DNA of 64,000 bases, taken from NCBI RefSeq assembly GCF_001037495.1, contig NZ_KQ089822.1, positions 124,001-188,000 on the forward strand, given 5' to 3'. This DNA is from Citrobacter sp. MGH106. Lineage in GTDB: Bacteria > Pseudomonadota > Gammaproteobacteria > Enterobacterales > Enterobacteriaceae. The position numbers and the translations under genes are program-made. Below the pieces are notes generated by a model. That model did not search any database. It was not told the DNA's origin and saw only the letters and a list, made by a program, of their open reading frames with translations. This document shows positions 40,669 to 52,440 of the stretch, in pieces; the stretch's first letter is position 1; every line of letters begins with the position of its first letter.

Positions 40669-41331
40669 TTACCCTCGGTTCCCGTATTTCTTCTTCCATA
40701 GCACAACCAGTGAACCTGCCAGACCAAACACCAGTAAAACAACCGGAAGCAGCATCAGGCATGACATGAGCTGATCTTCGTACTTGAGGAAAACCGGTGT
40801 TTTGCCCAGCAGATAACCCAACGATGTCAGGATGAGCACCCACAACAGCCCGCTCATCCAGTTGAAGAACTGAAAACGTGCATTATTCAGGCCTGACAAT
40901 CCTGCAATGGTAGGCAGTAACGTTCTGACAAAGGCAATAAAACGGCCCACCAACAGCGCAGACAGGCCATGTTTGTGGAAAAGGTGATGCGCACGTTGAT
41001 GGTAATGGGCGGGAAGATGAGAAAGCCAGTTCTGTACGATACGGGTGTTACCCAACCACCGTCCCTGTATATAGCTAACCCAGCAGCCGAGGCTGGCCGC
41101 GGTAGTAAGTAACAGTACAGTTTGCGGAAAGCCCATTGCTCCTTTGGCAATAAGCACGCCGACCAGTACCAGTAAACTGTCACCAGGTAAAAAGGCCGCA
41201 GGAAGCAGCCCGTTTTCCAGAAACAAAATTGTAAACAGGACAAAATACAGCATACCAATCATAGAGGGATTGGCCAGAGTTTCAAAATCCTGAGCCCACA
41301 AGGCATTCAGTAATTGAGTCAGTAGTTCCAT
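40669..41331 (-). CDS. yqjA: DedA-family membrane protein YqjA
   Basis: A 220-residue DedA-family transporter-like protein; with YghB it is needed in E. coli for normal membrane energetics, cell division and alkaline tolerance. It has the motifs [20 protein letters not shown] near residue 36 (with the membrane-embedded Glu and Asp), [12 protein letters not shown] near 130, and a C-terminal hydrophobic helix. SD AGGAA precedes the ATG. In E. coli the gene is in the Cpx regulon. Confidence 0.95.
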   Translation of the reverse strand: MELLTQLLNALWAQDFETLANPSMIGMLYFVLFTILFLENGLLPAAFLPGDSLLVLVGVLIAKGAMGFPQTVLLLTTAASLGCWVSYIQGRWLGNTRIVQNWLSHLPAHYHQRAHHLFHKHGLSALLVGRFIAFVRTLLPTIAGLSGLNNARFQFFNWMSGLLWVLILTSLGYLLGKTPVFLKYEDQLMSCLMLLPVVLLVFGLAGSLVVLWKKKYGNRG

Positions 41332-41681
41332 TCAGTATTCCTGGAGAATCGGTTGTCGTCACGCCGGTTGTCTGGAGTTTGTAATGCCGCAATTTTATTA
41401 ATGTTTTTACATGGGGCGCGGTCTGACACAAATTCACGGCCTGAACTGTTCCCTGTTAAGTTGTGAAGTAAGCAAGCACTAACACACAAAAATTCAAAAC
41501 GCTTTTAATTGTAACAAAGGTCAACGTAGTCCGTTATAGAAATTACGGTCGTTGAACTCTGATTTTGCTTATCGCAAAGGAGGGTGGCGAGAGGATTTAC
41601 ACAGGCTGACACTTTATACCTAATGCTTACCGAGCGTTATTCACAGGCACCGCCCTGATGCGCCTGTGAATATAAGAGCGT
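41332..41681 (-). promoter_or_regulatory. yqjA-mzrA upstream region with exuR 3' hairpin
   Basis: A 350-bp gap. An inverted repeat ATTCACAGGC (41639-41648) / GCCTGTGAAT (41662-41671) just beyond the exuR stop is the likely end of exuR transcripts, though without a clear U-run. The remainder must hold the yqjA promoter. A CpxR box would be expected from E. coli, but I could not find a convincing one by eye. Confidence 0.45.
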
Positions 41682-42458
41682 TTATTTTGCTGCGTTCGCG
41701 GCGGTATCCAGATGAACGACCGGATTTTCCGTGAAAAGATAACGGTCAGCGTTGAATTCAAAATCATCGCTGGTTTCGTTGAACAGCATCTGCTTCGTGT
41801 TCTCAAGGTGTTGCCACATCGCCAGTTTGGCCGCATGAGGATCTTTACGGATTAATGCCCGCAGGATCTGGTCATGGTCATCACACCAGTTATCTACCGT
41901 GCGGAGATCGATGTGATCGTGCAATTTCTTCCAGTAGGGGTTGTGTACGCGCTGAGTCCACATCTTTTCAACAATGGCGGCCAGAGCGGTGTTCTGCGTT
42001 GCCAGCGCGACCTGCACATGGAACTGGAGATCCCACTCAGAGTCACGGAAGCTTTTCTCGTTACGCGACTTCTCCTGGATTTCCACCAGTTTCATGATGT
42101 CCTGCTTGGTCACCTGGGTCGCGGCAAACTCAGCAATGTTGCTCTCAATGAGCTGGCGAGCCTGGAGAAGCTCAAAGGGACCATAGCTGGCAAACTCCAG
42201 GCTTTCATCCGGCGCGACATAGTGTTTTGGCTGGTTAGAGATGACGTGGATCCCCGACCCTTTACGCACTTCAACGTAGCCTTCAACCTCGAGCATGATG
42301 ATGGCTTCACGGACCACGGTGCGGCTGACATTTTTTTCATCGGCGATAAAGCGCTCGGCGGGAAGTTTATCGCCCACCAGATAGACGCCCTGCTCAATGC
42401 GTTCTTTAAGATCAGCAGCAAGTTGTTGATACAAACGTCGTGGTTCGGTGATTTCCAT
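41682..42458 (-). CDS. exuR: Hexuronate regulon repressor ExuR (GntR family)
   Basis: Represses exuT, uxaCA and related genes until galacturonate or glucuronate accumulates. The 258-residue product has a GntR winged HTH ([20 protein letters not shown], then [19 protein letters not shown]) and an all-helical FadR-type (FCD) effector domain with metal-site histidines. The ATG at 42458 (SD CCTGGAG) gives [14 protein letters not shown], as in E. coli. An operator-like site lies just upstream at 42489-42506. Confidence 0.96.
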   Translation of the reverse strand: MEITEPRRLYQQLAADLKERIEQGVYLVGDKLPAERFIADEKNVSRTVVREAIIMLEVEGYVEVRKGSGIHVISNQPKHYVAPDESLEFASYGPFELLQARQLIESNIAEFAATQVTKQDIMKLVEIQEKSRNEKSFRDSEWDLQFHVQVALATQNTALAAIVEKMWTQRVHNPYWKKLHDHIDLRTVDNWCDDHDQILRALIRKDPHAAKLAMWQHLENTKQMLFNETSDDFEFNADRYLFTENPVVHLDTAANAAK

Positions 42459-42488
42459 ATGCGCTCCAGGCATGATACGGCAGACTAT

Positions 42489-42506
42489 ATTTGTTATACC
42501 ACTTTT
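42489..42506. promoter_or_regulatory. Candidate ExuR operator upstream of exuR
   Basis: On the minus strand this reads AAAAGTGGTATAACAAAT, close to the remembered ExuR/UxuR consensus AAATTGGTATACCAATTT. It lies between the exuT terminator and exuR, suggesting autoregulation. Confidence 0.6.
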
Positions 42507-42532
42507 GCGACTATGGCTCTACTCGCGACGAT

Positions 42533-42558
42533 AAAAAAGCCGCCAGTTAGCTGGCGGC
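42533..42558 (-). terminator. exuT terminator
   Basis: GCCGCCAG (42539-42546), loop TTAG, CTGGCGGC (42551-42558), with six A at 42533-42538, which become a U-run in the minus-strand transcript leaving exuT. Confidence 0.9.
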
Positions 42559-42592
42559 TTTGCAATTTATAACCTTGCTAAAAAGCGTCAGG

Positions 42593-43894
42593 TTAACTTT
42601 GCGTCGCGGGGTTTTTAGTTTGTGGCCCCGAGTCTATCTCGCTGGCCGGTTTGTTTTGCAACACCGTCCAGATAACCAGCGCACCGAGCAGGTCAAATAC
42701 TGCCAGCACGGCAAACAGTGGGCTAAAGCCAATGGTGTCAGCCAGGGCGCCAACGACCAGCGCAAACAGGGTACTCGCAAGCCAGGCAGACATACCGGTC
42801 AGACCATTCGCGGTTGCCACTTCATTACGGCCAAACACGTCAGAAGAGAGGGTAATCAGCGCACCGGACAGTGCCTGGTGAGCAAAACCGCCGACGCACA
42901 GCAGGGCGATAGCAACGTACGGGCTGGTGAACAGACCAATCATCCCTGGGCCAATCATGAGGAATGCCCCCATGGTGACGACCATTTTACGTGAAACGAT
43001 CAGGTTCACACCGAACCAGCGCTGGAACAGCGGCGGCAAATATCCCCCGACGATACAACCCAGATCGGCAAACAGCATTGGCATCCAGGCGAACATCGCA
43101 ATCTCTTTCAGGTTAAAGCCGTAGACTTTAAACATGAACAGTGGGATCCAGGCGTTAAAGGTACCCCAGGCTGGTTCTGCCAGAAAACGCGGCAGCGCAA
43201 TACCCCAGAACTGACGGTTACGTAGGATCTGGCCGAGCGACATTTTCTTCGCGGTGCTGTTTTTATGCTGTGATTCCTGACCGTTGAGGATGTAATCGCG
43301 CTCTTCATCAGACAGTTTTTTCTGATCGCGAGGATGTTTATAGAAGACAAGCCAGGACATGGCCCAGATGAAGCTCAGAACACCAGAGATAATGAACGCC
43401 ATCTGCCAGCTGTGCATGACAATCGCCCAGACTACCAGCGGCGGAGCGATCATCGCACCAATAGAAGATCCGACGTTAAAGTAACCAACTGCAATAGAAC
43501 GCTCTTTTGCAGGGAACCATTCAGAGCTGGCTTTCAGACCCGCAGGGATCATCGCGGCTTCAGCGGCACCGACAGCGCCTCGCGCGAGTGCCAGACCACC
43601 CCAGCTTCCGGCCAGTGCAGTTGCACCACAGAAGACGGCCCACAGAACGGCGAACATCGCGTAGCCCACTTTTGTCCCGAGTACATCCAGAACATAGCCA
43701 GCGACGGGTTGCATAACGGTGTAAGCAGCAGAATACGCTGCGATGATATAGGAGTACTGTTGAGTGGAGATGTGTAACTCTTCCATCAGAGTTGGCGCAG
43801 CTGCCGCCACAGTGTTACGCGTCAGATAACCCAGCACGGTGCCAAGCGTCACCAGTGCTATCATGTACCAACGTAACCCTTTAATTTTACGCAT
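42593..43894 (-). CDS. exuT: Hexuronate transporter ExuT (MFS)
   Basis: Proton symporter for galacturonate and glucuronate, of the anion:cation symporter family like GarP. The 433-residue product has 12 predicted membrane segments, LGYLTRNTVAAAAPTL near residue 23 and a long central cytoplasmic loop near 195-220. The ATG at 43894 (SD GAGG) gives MRKIKGLRWYMIALV, the E. coli start. The C-terminal tail beyond residue 415 differs from K-12. It is divergent from uxaCA. Confidence 0.96.
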   Translation of the reverse strand: MRKIKGLRWYMIALVTLGTVLGYLTRNTVAAAAPTLMEELHISTQQYSYIIAAYSAAYTVMQPVAGYVLDVLGTKVGYAMFAVLWAVFCGATALAGSWGGLALARGAVGAAEAAMIPAGLKASSEWFPAKERSIAVGYFNVGSSIGAMIAPPLVVWAIVMHSWQMAFIISGVLSFIWAMSWLVFYKHPRDQKKLSDEERDYILNGQESQHKNSTAKKMSLGQILRNRQFWGIALPRFLAEPAWGTFNAWIPLFMFKVYGFNLKEIAMFAWMPMLFADLGCIVGGYLPPLFQRWFGVNLIVSRKMVVTMGAFLMIGPGMIGLFTSPYVAIALLCVGGFAHQALSGALITLSSDVFGRNEVATANGLTGMSAWLASTLFALVVGALADTIGFSPLFAVLAVFDLLGALVIWTVLQNKPASEIDSGPQTKNPATQS

Positions 43895-45780
<1,886 letters not shown>

Positions 45781-45794
45781 GGTCCGGGGTTGAT

Positions 45795-47282
45795 ATGCAA
45801 TACATCAAGATCCATACGTTGGATAACGTTGCGGTCGCGCTGGCAGACCTGGCGCAAGGTACGCAGGTAAGTGTCGATAACCATACCGTAACGCTACGAC
45901 AGGATGTTGTACGTGGACATAAATTTGCACTGAGCGATATTGCGCAGGGTGAGAACGTCATTAAATACGGCTTGCCGATCGGCCATGCTCTGGCGGATAT
46001 CGCAGCGGGTGAGCATATTCATGCTCACAATACGCGTACCAATCTGAGCGATCTGGATGAATACAGCTATCAACCCGACTTTCAGGAGCCAGAAGCACAA
46101 CCGGCGGATCGCGATGTGCAGATCTACCGCCGGGCCAATGGCGATGTCGGGGTGCGTAACGAACTGTGGATCCTGCCGACTGTTGGCTGTGTCAACGCCA
46201 TGGCGCGTCAGATGCAAACTCGTTTCCTGAAAGAGACTAACGATGCTGAAGGCATTGACGGGGTTCATCTCTTTAGTCATACCTACGGCTGTTCGCAACT
46301 GGGCGATGATCATATTAACACCCGTACTATGCTGCAAAATATGGTGCGTCATCCGAACGCGGGCGCGGTGCTGGTGGTTGGCCTTGGTTGTGAAAACAAC
46401 CAGGTTGATGCCTTCCGTGAAACGCTGGGCGAGTTCGATCCAGAGCGCGTCCATTTCATGGTCTGCCAACATCAGGAAGATGAAGTGGAAGCCGGGATCG
46501 AACATCTTCGTCAGTTGTACAACGTGATGCGTAATGATAAGCGCGAGCCGGGTAAACTGGGCGAGCTGAAGTTTGGTCTGGAGTGCGGCGGGTCGGACGG
46601 CTTGTCTGGCATTACCGCTAACCCGATGCTGGGGCGTTTTTCCGACTACGTCATTGCTAACGGCGGTACGACTGTACTGACCGAAGTGCCGGAAATGTTC
46701 GGTGCTGAGCAACTGCTGATGGATCATTGCCGCGACGAGGCGACCTTCGAGAAGCTGGTGATGATGGTCAATGACTTCAAACAGTACTTCATTGCCCACA
46801 ACCAGCCGATCTATGAGAACCCATCGCCGGGTAACAAGGCGGGTGGGATTACCACGCTGGAAGATAAATCGCTGGGCTGCACCCAGAAAGCGGGTTCCAG
46901 TAAAGTCGTGGATGTACTGCGTTACGGCGAACGTCTTAAAACACACGGCCTGAATCTGTTAAGTGCTCCGGGCAATGATGCCGTTGCGACCAGCGCACTG
47001 GCGGGCGCAGGCTGTCATATGGTGTTGTTCAGCACTGGTCGCGGTACGCCTTACGGTGGTTTTGTTCCAACGGTAAAAATCGCCACTAACAGTGAGCTGG
47101 CTGCGAAGAAAAAGCACTGGATTGATTTTGACGCCGGACAACTTATCCACGGTAAGGCCATGCCTCAGTTGCTGAACGAGTTTGTCGACACGATCGTTGA
47201 GTTTGCTAACGGCAAACAGACCTGTAACGAGCGTAATGACTTCCGTGAGCTGGCTATCTTTAAGAGTGGCGTAACGCTGTAA
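45795..47282 (+). CDS. uxaA: Altronate dehydratase UxaA
   Basis: Converts D-altronate to 2-keto-3-deoxygluconate. The 495-residue product has the same layout as GarD in this window: an N-terminal SAF domain (about 1-80), then GCSQLGDDH, GLGCENNQVD, GLECGGSDGLSGITANP, NPSPGNKAGGITT and [11 protein letters not shown] with the metal-binding cysteines. Length equals E. coli UxaA. The altronate substrate comes from tagaturonate through UxaB, encoded elsewhere. Confidence 0.97.
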   Translation: MQYIKIHTLDNVAVALADLAQGTQVSVDNHTVTLRQDVVRGHKFALSDIAQGENVIKYGLPIGHALADIAAGEHIHAHNTRTNLSDLDEYSYQPDFQEPEAQPADRDVQIYRRANGDVGVRNELWILPTVGCVNAMARQMQTRFLKETNDAEGIDGVHLFSHTYGCSQLGDDHINTRTMLQNMVRHPNAGAVLVVGLGCENNQVDAFRETLGEFDPERVHFMVCQHQEDEVEAGIEHLRQLYNVMRNDKREPGKLGELKFGLECGGSDGLSGITANPMLGRFSDYVIANGGTTVLTEVPEMFGAEQLLMDHCRDEATFEKLVMMVNDFKQYFIAHNQPIYENPSPGNKAGGITTLEDKSLGCTQKAGSSKVVDVLRYGERLKTHGLNLLSAPGNDAVATSALAGAGCHMVLFSTGRGTPYGGFVPTVKIATNSELAAKKKHWIDFDAGQLIHGKAMPQLLNEFVDTIVEFANGKQTCNERNDFRELAIFKSGVTL

Positions 47283-47309
47283 TTATCCTTCATCTTTCGC
47301 ACCACGATG

Positions 47310-47406
47310 GTGTTGGCTGTGTTCACTCACCCCGGTCACTTACTTCAGTAAGCTCCGGGGGATACCTGAACTTGCCACCTTGAGGTAGAACGAAATCTTT
47401 TGGGTA
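47310..47406. repeat. 97-bp hairpin-forming repeat, copy B (inverted relative to copy A)
   Basis: The reverse complement starts TACCCAAAAGATTTCG and ends CACAGCCAACAC, aligning to 38004-38100 without gaps (about two thirds identical). Its centre forms a longer hairpin than copy A: CCCCGG with CCGGGG, plus inner arms CTTAC/GTAAG around TGAA. It lies just after uxaA and carries no ORF. Confidence 0.75.
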
Positions 47407-47428
47407 ATTAATCTCGACTGGATTAAAA

Positions 47429-47464
47429 AAACGGCGTTTCATAATATGGAGCGCCGTTTGTTTT
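47429..47464 (+). terminator. uxaCA terminator
   Basis: AAACGGCG (47429-47436) and CGCCGTTT (47452-47459) with a 15-nt loop, followed by GTTTTTG. It sits after uxaA and 25 bp before ygjV. Confidence 0.75.
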
Positions 47465-47488
47465 TGTGTTTCCTGACAAGGATCTTCC

Positions 47489-48043
47489 ATGACCGCGTAT
47501 TGGCTGGCCCAGGGCGTAGGTGTCATCGCCTTTCTGATCGGCATTACCACTTTCTTCAACCGCGATGAGCGCCGATTCAGGCTGCAGCTTGCTGTCTATA
47601 GTGCCACTATCGGCGTGCATTTCTTCCTGATGGGAGCGTATCCGGCGGGGATGAGCGCAGAGCTTAACACCATTCGAACGCTTGTCTCGATGCGCACCCG
47701 TAAACTGTGGGTGATGACCCTTTTCATTATCCTTACGCTGGTTCTGGGGCTGGCGAAATTACAGCACGCAATGGAGCTTCTCCCTATTGTCGGTACGCTG
47801 GCCAGCACCTGGGCGCTGTTTCGCTGTAAAGGTTTAACCGTCCGCTGTGTCATGTGGTGCGCAACAGCCTGCTGGGTTATTCACAATTTCTGGCTGGGAT
47901 CAATTGGCGGCACGATGATTGAAGGAAGTTTTCTGGTGATGAACGGCCTGAACATTATTCGTTTCAGACGCATGCAAAAACGCGGAATCGATCCCTTCAA
48001 AATTGAAAAAAGCGTACAGCAAGAAAACCCCTCCGCACGATGA
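47489..48043 (+). CDS. ygjV: Inner-membrane protein YgjV
   Basis: A 184-residue YgjV-family membrane protein with about five or six hydrophobic segments and a basic C-terminal tail (IIRFRRMQKRGIDPFKIEK). SD AAGGA lies 6 bp before the ATG. Its position between uxaA and sstT matches E. coli. In E. coli it has been tied to the hexuronate region only by location; no function is known. Confidence 0.93.
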   Translation: MTAYWLAQGVGVIAFLIGITTFFNRDERRFRLQLAVYSATIGVHFFLMGAYPAGMSAELNTIRTLVSMRTRKLWVMTLFIILTLVLGLAKLQHAMELLPIVGTLASTWALFRCKGLTVRCVMWCATACWVIHNFWLGSIGGTMIEGSFLVMNGLNIIRFRRMQKRGIDPFKIEKSVQQENPSAR

Positions 48044-48051
48044 CGGAGGGG
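48028..48051. terminator. Shared ygjV/sstT terminator
   Basis: CCCCTCCG (48028-48035), an 8-nt loop, CGGAGGGG (48044-48051). The A-rich left flank (AAGAAAA) gives a U-run for sstT on the minus strand. The stem overlaps the end of ygjV. Confidence 0.8.
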
Positions 48052-48059
48052 AGGAGAGG

Positions 48060-49304
48060 TTAGCCACGCAGGGCGTTGTTTGCCAGACGCTCGTCTTCAG
48101 CCTGGCAAGCTGCGGCGGTAAACAATACATCTGTTGATGAGTTCAGTGCGGTTTCACAGGAGTCCTGTAATACACCGATGATAAAGCCGACGGCAACCAC
48201 CTGCATGGCGATATCATTCGGGATACCAAACATATTGCACGCCAGTGGGATCAGCAGCAGAGAACCACCCGCCACGCCTGATGCGCCGCAGGCACAGAGT
48301 GAAGCCACCACGCTAAGTAACAATGCTGTCGGTAAATCAACAGGGATCCCCAGCGTATTGACCGCCGCCAGCGTCAGGACGGTGATGGTAATTGCTGCCC
48401 CCGCCATATTGATGGTTGCCCCGAGCGGGATAGAAACAGAGTAGGTATCCCGGTCCAGATTCAGCTTCTCGCACAGCGCCATATTCACCGGAATATTGGC
48501 GGCTGAACTGCGGGTGAAGAATGCATAAACACCGCTTTCACGCAGACAAGCCAGTACCAGCGGGTATGGGTTACGGCGAATTTTCCAGAACACCAGCAGC
48601 GGGTTAATTACCAGCGCCACCAACAACATACACCCGACCAGCACGGTCAGCAGTTGTGCGTAGCCCCAAAGCGTTGCAAAACCGGTGGTTGCCAGAGTGG
48701 AAGAAACCAGACCAAAAATACCGATCGGCGCGAAACGAATCACCAGTTTCACCATAAAAGTAACGGCATTGGACATATCGTTGACGAGATTTTTGGTCGT
48801 GTCGTTACCGTGGCGCAGTGCAAAACCCAGCCCGACAGCCCATACCAGAATACCGATATAGTTCGCGTTGAGCAGAGCATCAATCGGGTTAGAAACCATG
48901 CTCATCAACAGACCACGCATGACTTCGACAATACCTGATGGCGGCACAATATCGTTCGCACTACTGGAAAGATGCAGTGTGGACGGGAAAGCGAAGCTGA
49001 ACACGACGGCGGCTAATGCCGCAGAAAATGTACCGAGCAGGTAGAGAAACAGAATGGGACGGATATTGGTTTTTTGTCCATGCTGGTGGTTAGCGATAGA
49101 GGCCATTACCAGCATCAGAACCAGGATTGGGGCGACGGCTTTTAATGCGCCGACGAACAGAGTTCCTAATAAACCAGCGGCTTCTGCCGATGGTTTTGAG
49201 ATCAGCGCCAGCAAAATCCCCAGTATTAAACCCACCAAAATTTGTTTAACCAGGCTCCCTTGCGCCAAACGCGAGATCAGCCCCGATGAACGTTGCGTAG
49301 TCAT
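48060..49304 (-). CDS. sstT: Sodium:serine/threonine symporter SstT
   Basis: Imports serine and threonine with Na+; member of the dicarboxylate/amino acid:cation symporter family. The 414-residue product has about eight membrane helices plus re-entrant loops, with the signature [19 protein letters not shown] near residue 282 (Ser-rich hairpin) and [15 protein letters not shown] near 318. The start region reads AAAGGATTATGAAATGACT: a two-codon ORF (ATG AAA TGA) overlaps the chosen ATG, which is 7 bp from the SD. Confidence 0.96.
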   Translation of the reverse strand: MTTQRSSGLISRLAQGSLVKQILVGLILGILLALISKPSAEAAGLLGTLFVGALKAVAPILVLMLVMASIANHQHGQKTNIRPILFLYLLGTFSAALAAVVFSFAFPSTLHLSSSANDIVPPSGIVEVMRGLLMSMVSNPIDALLNANYIGILVWAVGLGFALRHGNDTTKNLVNDMSNAVTFMVKLVIRFAPIGIFGLVSSTLATTGFATLWGYAQLLTVLVGCMLLVALVINPLLVFWKIRRNPYPLVLACLRESGVYAFFTRSSAANIPVNMALCEKLNLDRDTYSVSIPLGATINMAGAAITITVLTLAAVNTLGIPVDLPTALLLSVVASLCACGASGVAGGSLLLIPLACNMFGIPNDIAMQVVAVGFIIGVLQDSCETALNSSTDVLFTAAACQAEDERLANNALRG

Positions 49305-49490
49305 TTCATAATCCTTTCATTGTGTTGTTGCCCGGTCTTTGTGCGTTCAGTCGACGCATCTTTCAGAATGAGGCAAATGTTTGCATAGCTGAGTATAAGG
49401 AAAGAAAGAGGTTGCGGAAGAGAATTATCCTTGATTTCGCGGCGAGATCATATTTTATAACTTTGAATTAACATTTTGATGATATTTTAA

Positions 49491-49524
49491 ACAAAAAGCC
49501 CGATGCGTATAGTGCGCGTCGGGC
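49491..49524 (-). terminator. alx terminator
   Basis: GCCCGATGCG (49498-49507) pairs with CGCGTCGGGC (49515-49524), with one wobble pair, flanked by AAAAA at 49493-49497 that becomes a U-run on the minus strand after alx. Confidence 0.8.
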
Positions 49525-49547
49525 CTTGTCAGAAAGCTGGATGAACG

Positions 49548-50516
49548 TTACTGCATTTGCTGTTTTTTATCGTGCTGGTGGTTGACCCACGCATTTACAA
49601 TCAGCGTCACAAACAGAATACCGAACACCACGCCTAACGAGATAGCGATAGGGATATGGTAGAAATCAACGATCAGCATCTTGATACCGATAAATACCAG
49701 AATGACAGACAGACCGTATTTCAGCATGGAGAAACGCTCCGCCACGCCAGCCAGCAGGAAGTACATTGCGCGCAGACCCAAGATAGCAAACAGGTTAGAG
49801 GTCAGCACGATGAACGGGTCCGTGGTGACGGCAAAGATGGCTGGAATACTGTCGACGGCAAAAATCACATCGCTCAGCTCAACCAGAATCAGTACCAGCA
49901 TCAGCGGCGTTACGAACAGCAGGCCGTTTTTACGTACGAAGAAATGCTCGTTCTCGATGGTATCGGTCATGCGTAAATGACCGCGCAGCCAGCGAACTAA
50001 CGGCCTGTCGCCAATGCCGGAAGCATCCTCTTTTGCCAGCGCCATTTTCACACCGGTAAACAGCAGGAACGCGCCGAACACATACAGTAGCCATTCGAAT
50101 TGGGCGATAAGCCAGCTGCCGGCGAAGATCATAATCGTACGCAGGACAATCGCGCCCAGTACACCATAGACCAGTACCCGACGTTGTAGCGCCGGCGGTA
50201 CGGAGAAGTAACTGAACAGCATCAGCCAGACAAAGACGTTATCAACCGCCAGCGATTTCTCGATCAAATAGCCGGTAAGGAACGCCAGAGCCTGTGGATC
50301 GGCGACGTCACGGCCCTGGGTTTCAGCCAGATACCACCAGAATGCGGCGTTAAACAGTAACGACAGTGTTACCCAGACGATTGACCAGACAGCCGCCTGC
50401 TTCATTGACATCGTATGCGCGCCACGACGGCCCTGCAGCAGCAGGTCGATGGCCAGCATAATCACCACCACAACAGCGAAGCCACCCCATAACAACGGTG
50501 TGCCGACAGTATTCAT
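49548..50516 (-). CDS. alx: TerC-family membrane protein Alx (manganese exporter)
   Basis: A 322-residue TerC-family inner-membrane protein; in E. coli it is induced at high pH and by manganese and is thought to export Mn2+. It has about nine membrane segments with conserved acidic residues in [12 protein letters not shown] near residue 86 and [18 protein letters not shown] near 215. SD GGGGAAA. The long structured leader upstream is the known control element. Confidence 0.96.
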   Translation of the reverse strand: MNTVGTPLLWGGFAVVVVIMLAIDLLLQGRRGAHTMSMKQAAVWSIVWVTLSLLFNAAFWWYLAETQGRDVADPQALAFLTGYLIEKSLAVDNVFVWLMLFSYFSVPPALQRRVLVYGVLGAIVLRTIMIFAGSWLIAQFEWLLYVFGAFLLFTGVKMALAKEDASGIGDRPLVRWLRGHLRMTDTIENEHFFVRKNGLLFVTPLMLVLILVELSDVIFAVDSIPAIFAVTTDPFIVLTSNLFAILGLRAMYFLLAGVAERFSMLKYGLSVILVFIGIKMLIVDFYHIPIAISLGVVFGILFVTLIVNAWVNHQHDKKQQMQ

Positions 50517-50520
50517 TATA

Positions 50521-50745
50521 TTTCCCCATGCATAAAAAAACGGCCAACGCCGAATGACGTTAGCCGCTGCTTTTTATGCATAGACCTTGCCATTCGGCAA
50601 GGTCTCACTTACAACAACAAAGGAATACGGTAGCGTATTCCTTTGTTATCGCCCGGTGACCGGATGTGGTTTTTCACACATCGTAATGACGATCAACCGA
50701 CAACGAAGTTACTCCCCTTTGCGGGTAACAAAGTATTACAGGCCA
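50521..50745 (-). ncRNA. alx leader: yybP-ykoY (PRE/SraF) manganese- and pH-responsive riboswitch
   Basis: The untranslated leader of alx on the minus strand. It contains AAGGGGAGTAACTTCG near 50700-50720, the conserved box of the yybP-ykoY class. Two strong hairpins follow (AAAGGAATACG/CGTATTCCTTT near 50619-50644; GACCTTGCC/GGCAAGGTC at 50583-50604). A terminator-like hairpin comes next (CGGCCAACG/CGTTAGCCG at 50541-50566) with seven A at 50534-50540 giving a U-run. Mn2+ or alkaline pH is expected to favour alx expression. The 5' end is approximate. Confidence 0.85.
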
Positions 50746-50786
50746 CGTATTCAGTCAATGGCCTGTAACATCTGTTTTACATAATT

Positions 50787-51785
50787 TTACGCAGTCAGCG
50801 ATGTATCCGCATGGTCTGCAGGGAAGATGACGCCAGTCTGACGACGAATTTCCGTTTGCAGTTTAGCGGTAATACGGCTGACGGCCAGTGCCGGGTGATC
50901 CACTTCGCCAGTTTCTACCAGATGAGCAAAAACCTCTGCCTCATAAAGCATAGTATTGATGTGTTGAGGCACAGTAAGATCCTGCGTTTTACCGCCACGT
51001 GGAACAAAGCACACCTTCTGGCACTCAGAGATTTTCTCAATAACCAGAGATCCCGATTCGCCCTGAATTTCACTGTCCAGCACAGAGTCGCTCACTTTGG
51101 AATGCTGCAAGGTGACGCTAAAATCACCGTAGTTCATTACCACAACGCCGTGGGCATCGACGCCGCTATCCAGCAGACTGGCGCTGGCCTGCACACTTTG
51201 TGGCTCACCCCAAAGCGCAATCGCTGAGGCCAGACAGTAAAAACCGATATCCATAATCGAGCCATTAGAGAACGCCGGATTAAACGTGTTCGGATTTTCA
51301 CCGTCCAGGTAACGCTGGTAGCGCGACGAGTACTGGCAGTAATTGATAAACGCCTTCCTGATTTTTCCCACCTTTGGCAGGGATTGCTGCAACTGCAGGA
51401 AATTGGGCAGGCTGGCGGTCTTGAACGCTTCAAACAGCACGACCTGATTTTCGCGCGCGCAGGCGATTGCGGCATCGACTTCAGTCAGATTTGATGCCAG
51501 CGGTTTTTCGCAAATCACATGCTTTTTGTGCGTCAGAAACAGCTCTGTCTGCGGAAAGTGTAGAGAATTTGGGCTGGCAATATATACAGCGTCGATCGCG
51601 TCGCTTTGCGCCATCGCTTCCAGTGAGGTAAACAGATGCTCGACGAGATAATCGTTGGCGAAGGTTTGTGCCTGTTCAAGGCTACGGGAATAAACAGCGG
51701 TTAACTTATATTTGCCGGTTTCATGGGCGGCATCCACAAACTGGCGGGTGATCCAGTTTGTGCCAATCACTGCGAAACGTATCAT
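50787..51785 (-). CDS. ygjR: Gfo/Idh/MocA-family oxidoreductase YgjR
   Basis: A 332-residue predicted NAD(P)-dependent sugar dehydrogenase. The N-terminal Rossmann fold starts IRFAVIGTNWITRQFV, and HKKHVICEKPLASNLTE near residue 90 carries the usual EKP Lys. A C-terminal alpha/beta domain has NGSIMDIGFYCLASAI near 173. Substrate unknown. SD AAGG before the ATG. K-12 has ygjQ between this gene and ygjP; here only 72 bp separate them. Confidence 0.93.
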   Translation of the reverse strand: MIRFAVIGTNWITRQFVDAAHETGKYKLTAVYSRSLEQAQTFANDYLVEHLFTSLEAMAQSDAIDAVYIASPNSLHFPQTELFLTHKKHVICEKPLASNLTEVDAAIACARENQVVLFEAFKTASLPNFLQLQQSLPKVGKIRKAFINYCQYSSRYQRYLDGENPNTFNPAFSNGSIMDIGFYCLASAIALWGEPQSVQASASLLDSGVDAHGVVVMNYGDFSVTLQHSKVSDSVLDSEIQGESGSLVIEKISECQKVCFVPRGGKTQDLTVPQHINTMLYEAEVFAHLVETGEVDHPALAVSRITAKLQTEIRRQTGVIFPADHADTSLTA

Positions 51786-51857
51786 AAAGGCCTTCAGGCT
51801 GAGAAAAGGGATCCTTTCGCCAATTTAGCATGCCTTGCGGTCAATGCCAGTGCGCTA

Positions 51858-52358
51858 CTACGCAGTTTGCTTGAGTGATTGTTGCGTTAACCACAAACGG
51901 GTATCGAACTCCAGTTGATGATACTGAGGTTCCATATGGCAGCACAGTTGGTAAAACGCTTTGTCGTGCTCTTTTTCTTTCAGGTGTGCCAGTTCATGGA
52001 CGACGATCATGCGCAGAAATGGCTCCGGGGCGGTGCGAAACACGGTTGCGACGCGGATCTCTGCTTTGGCTTTTAGCTTGCCGCCCTGTACGCGCGACAC
52101 TGCAGTATGCAACCCAAGCGCATTCTTTAGCACGTGGATCTTACTGTCATACATCACTTTATTGAGCGGTGGGGCATTACGCAGAAACTGACTTTTCAGA
52201 TCCTGAGTATATTGCCAGAGCGCTTTGTCGGTCGCGAAATCATGTGTGCCCGGATAGCGTTTTTCCAGCACTGCGCCCAGCCGCTGCTCGCTAATTAACG
52301 CGCGAACCTGGGCCAGCAGGTGTTCCGGGTAGCCCTGGAGATAAGTTAGTTGGTTCAT
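51858..52358 (-). CDS. ygjP: YgjP family metal-dependent protein (reported UTP pyrophosphatase)
   Basis: A 166-residue DUF45/WLM-type protein with the zinc motif [12 protein letters not shown] near residue 117-128 (HExxH plus downstream His), as in minimal metalloprotease-fold proteins. The E. coli protein is, as I recall, annotated as a UTP pyrophosphatase; sequence alone does not show that activity. Divergent from rlmG with an 82-bp gap. Confidence 0.9.
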   Translation of the reverse strand: MNQLTYLQGYPEHLLAQVRALISEQRLGAVLEKRYPGTHDFATDKALWQYTQDLKSQFLRNAPPLNKVMYDSKIHVLKNALGLHTAVSRVQGGKLKAKAEIRVATVFRTAPEPFLRMIVVHELAHLKEKEHDKAFYQLCCHMEPQYHQLEFDTRLWLTQQSLKQTA

Positions 52359-52440
52359 TCATGTCCACGCAAATCATAAAAGTGTATACTCACGCACCCT
52401 TTTCAGGGATACGCCGAAATTTTACCATTCAGGAGGGCCG

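Noticed and set aside
45894-46946. Long minus-strand open frame (350 codons) across uxaA
   Set aside because: It lies wholly inside the strongly conserved uxaA coding region, reads as His/Gln-rich antisense of that gene, and has no SD or recognisable domain.
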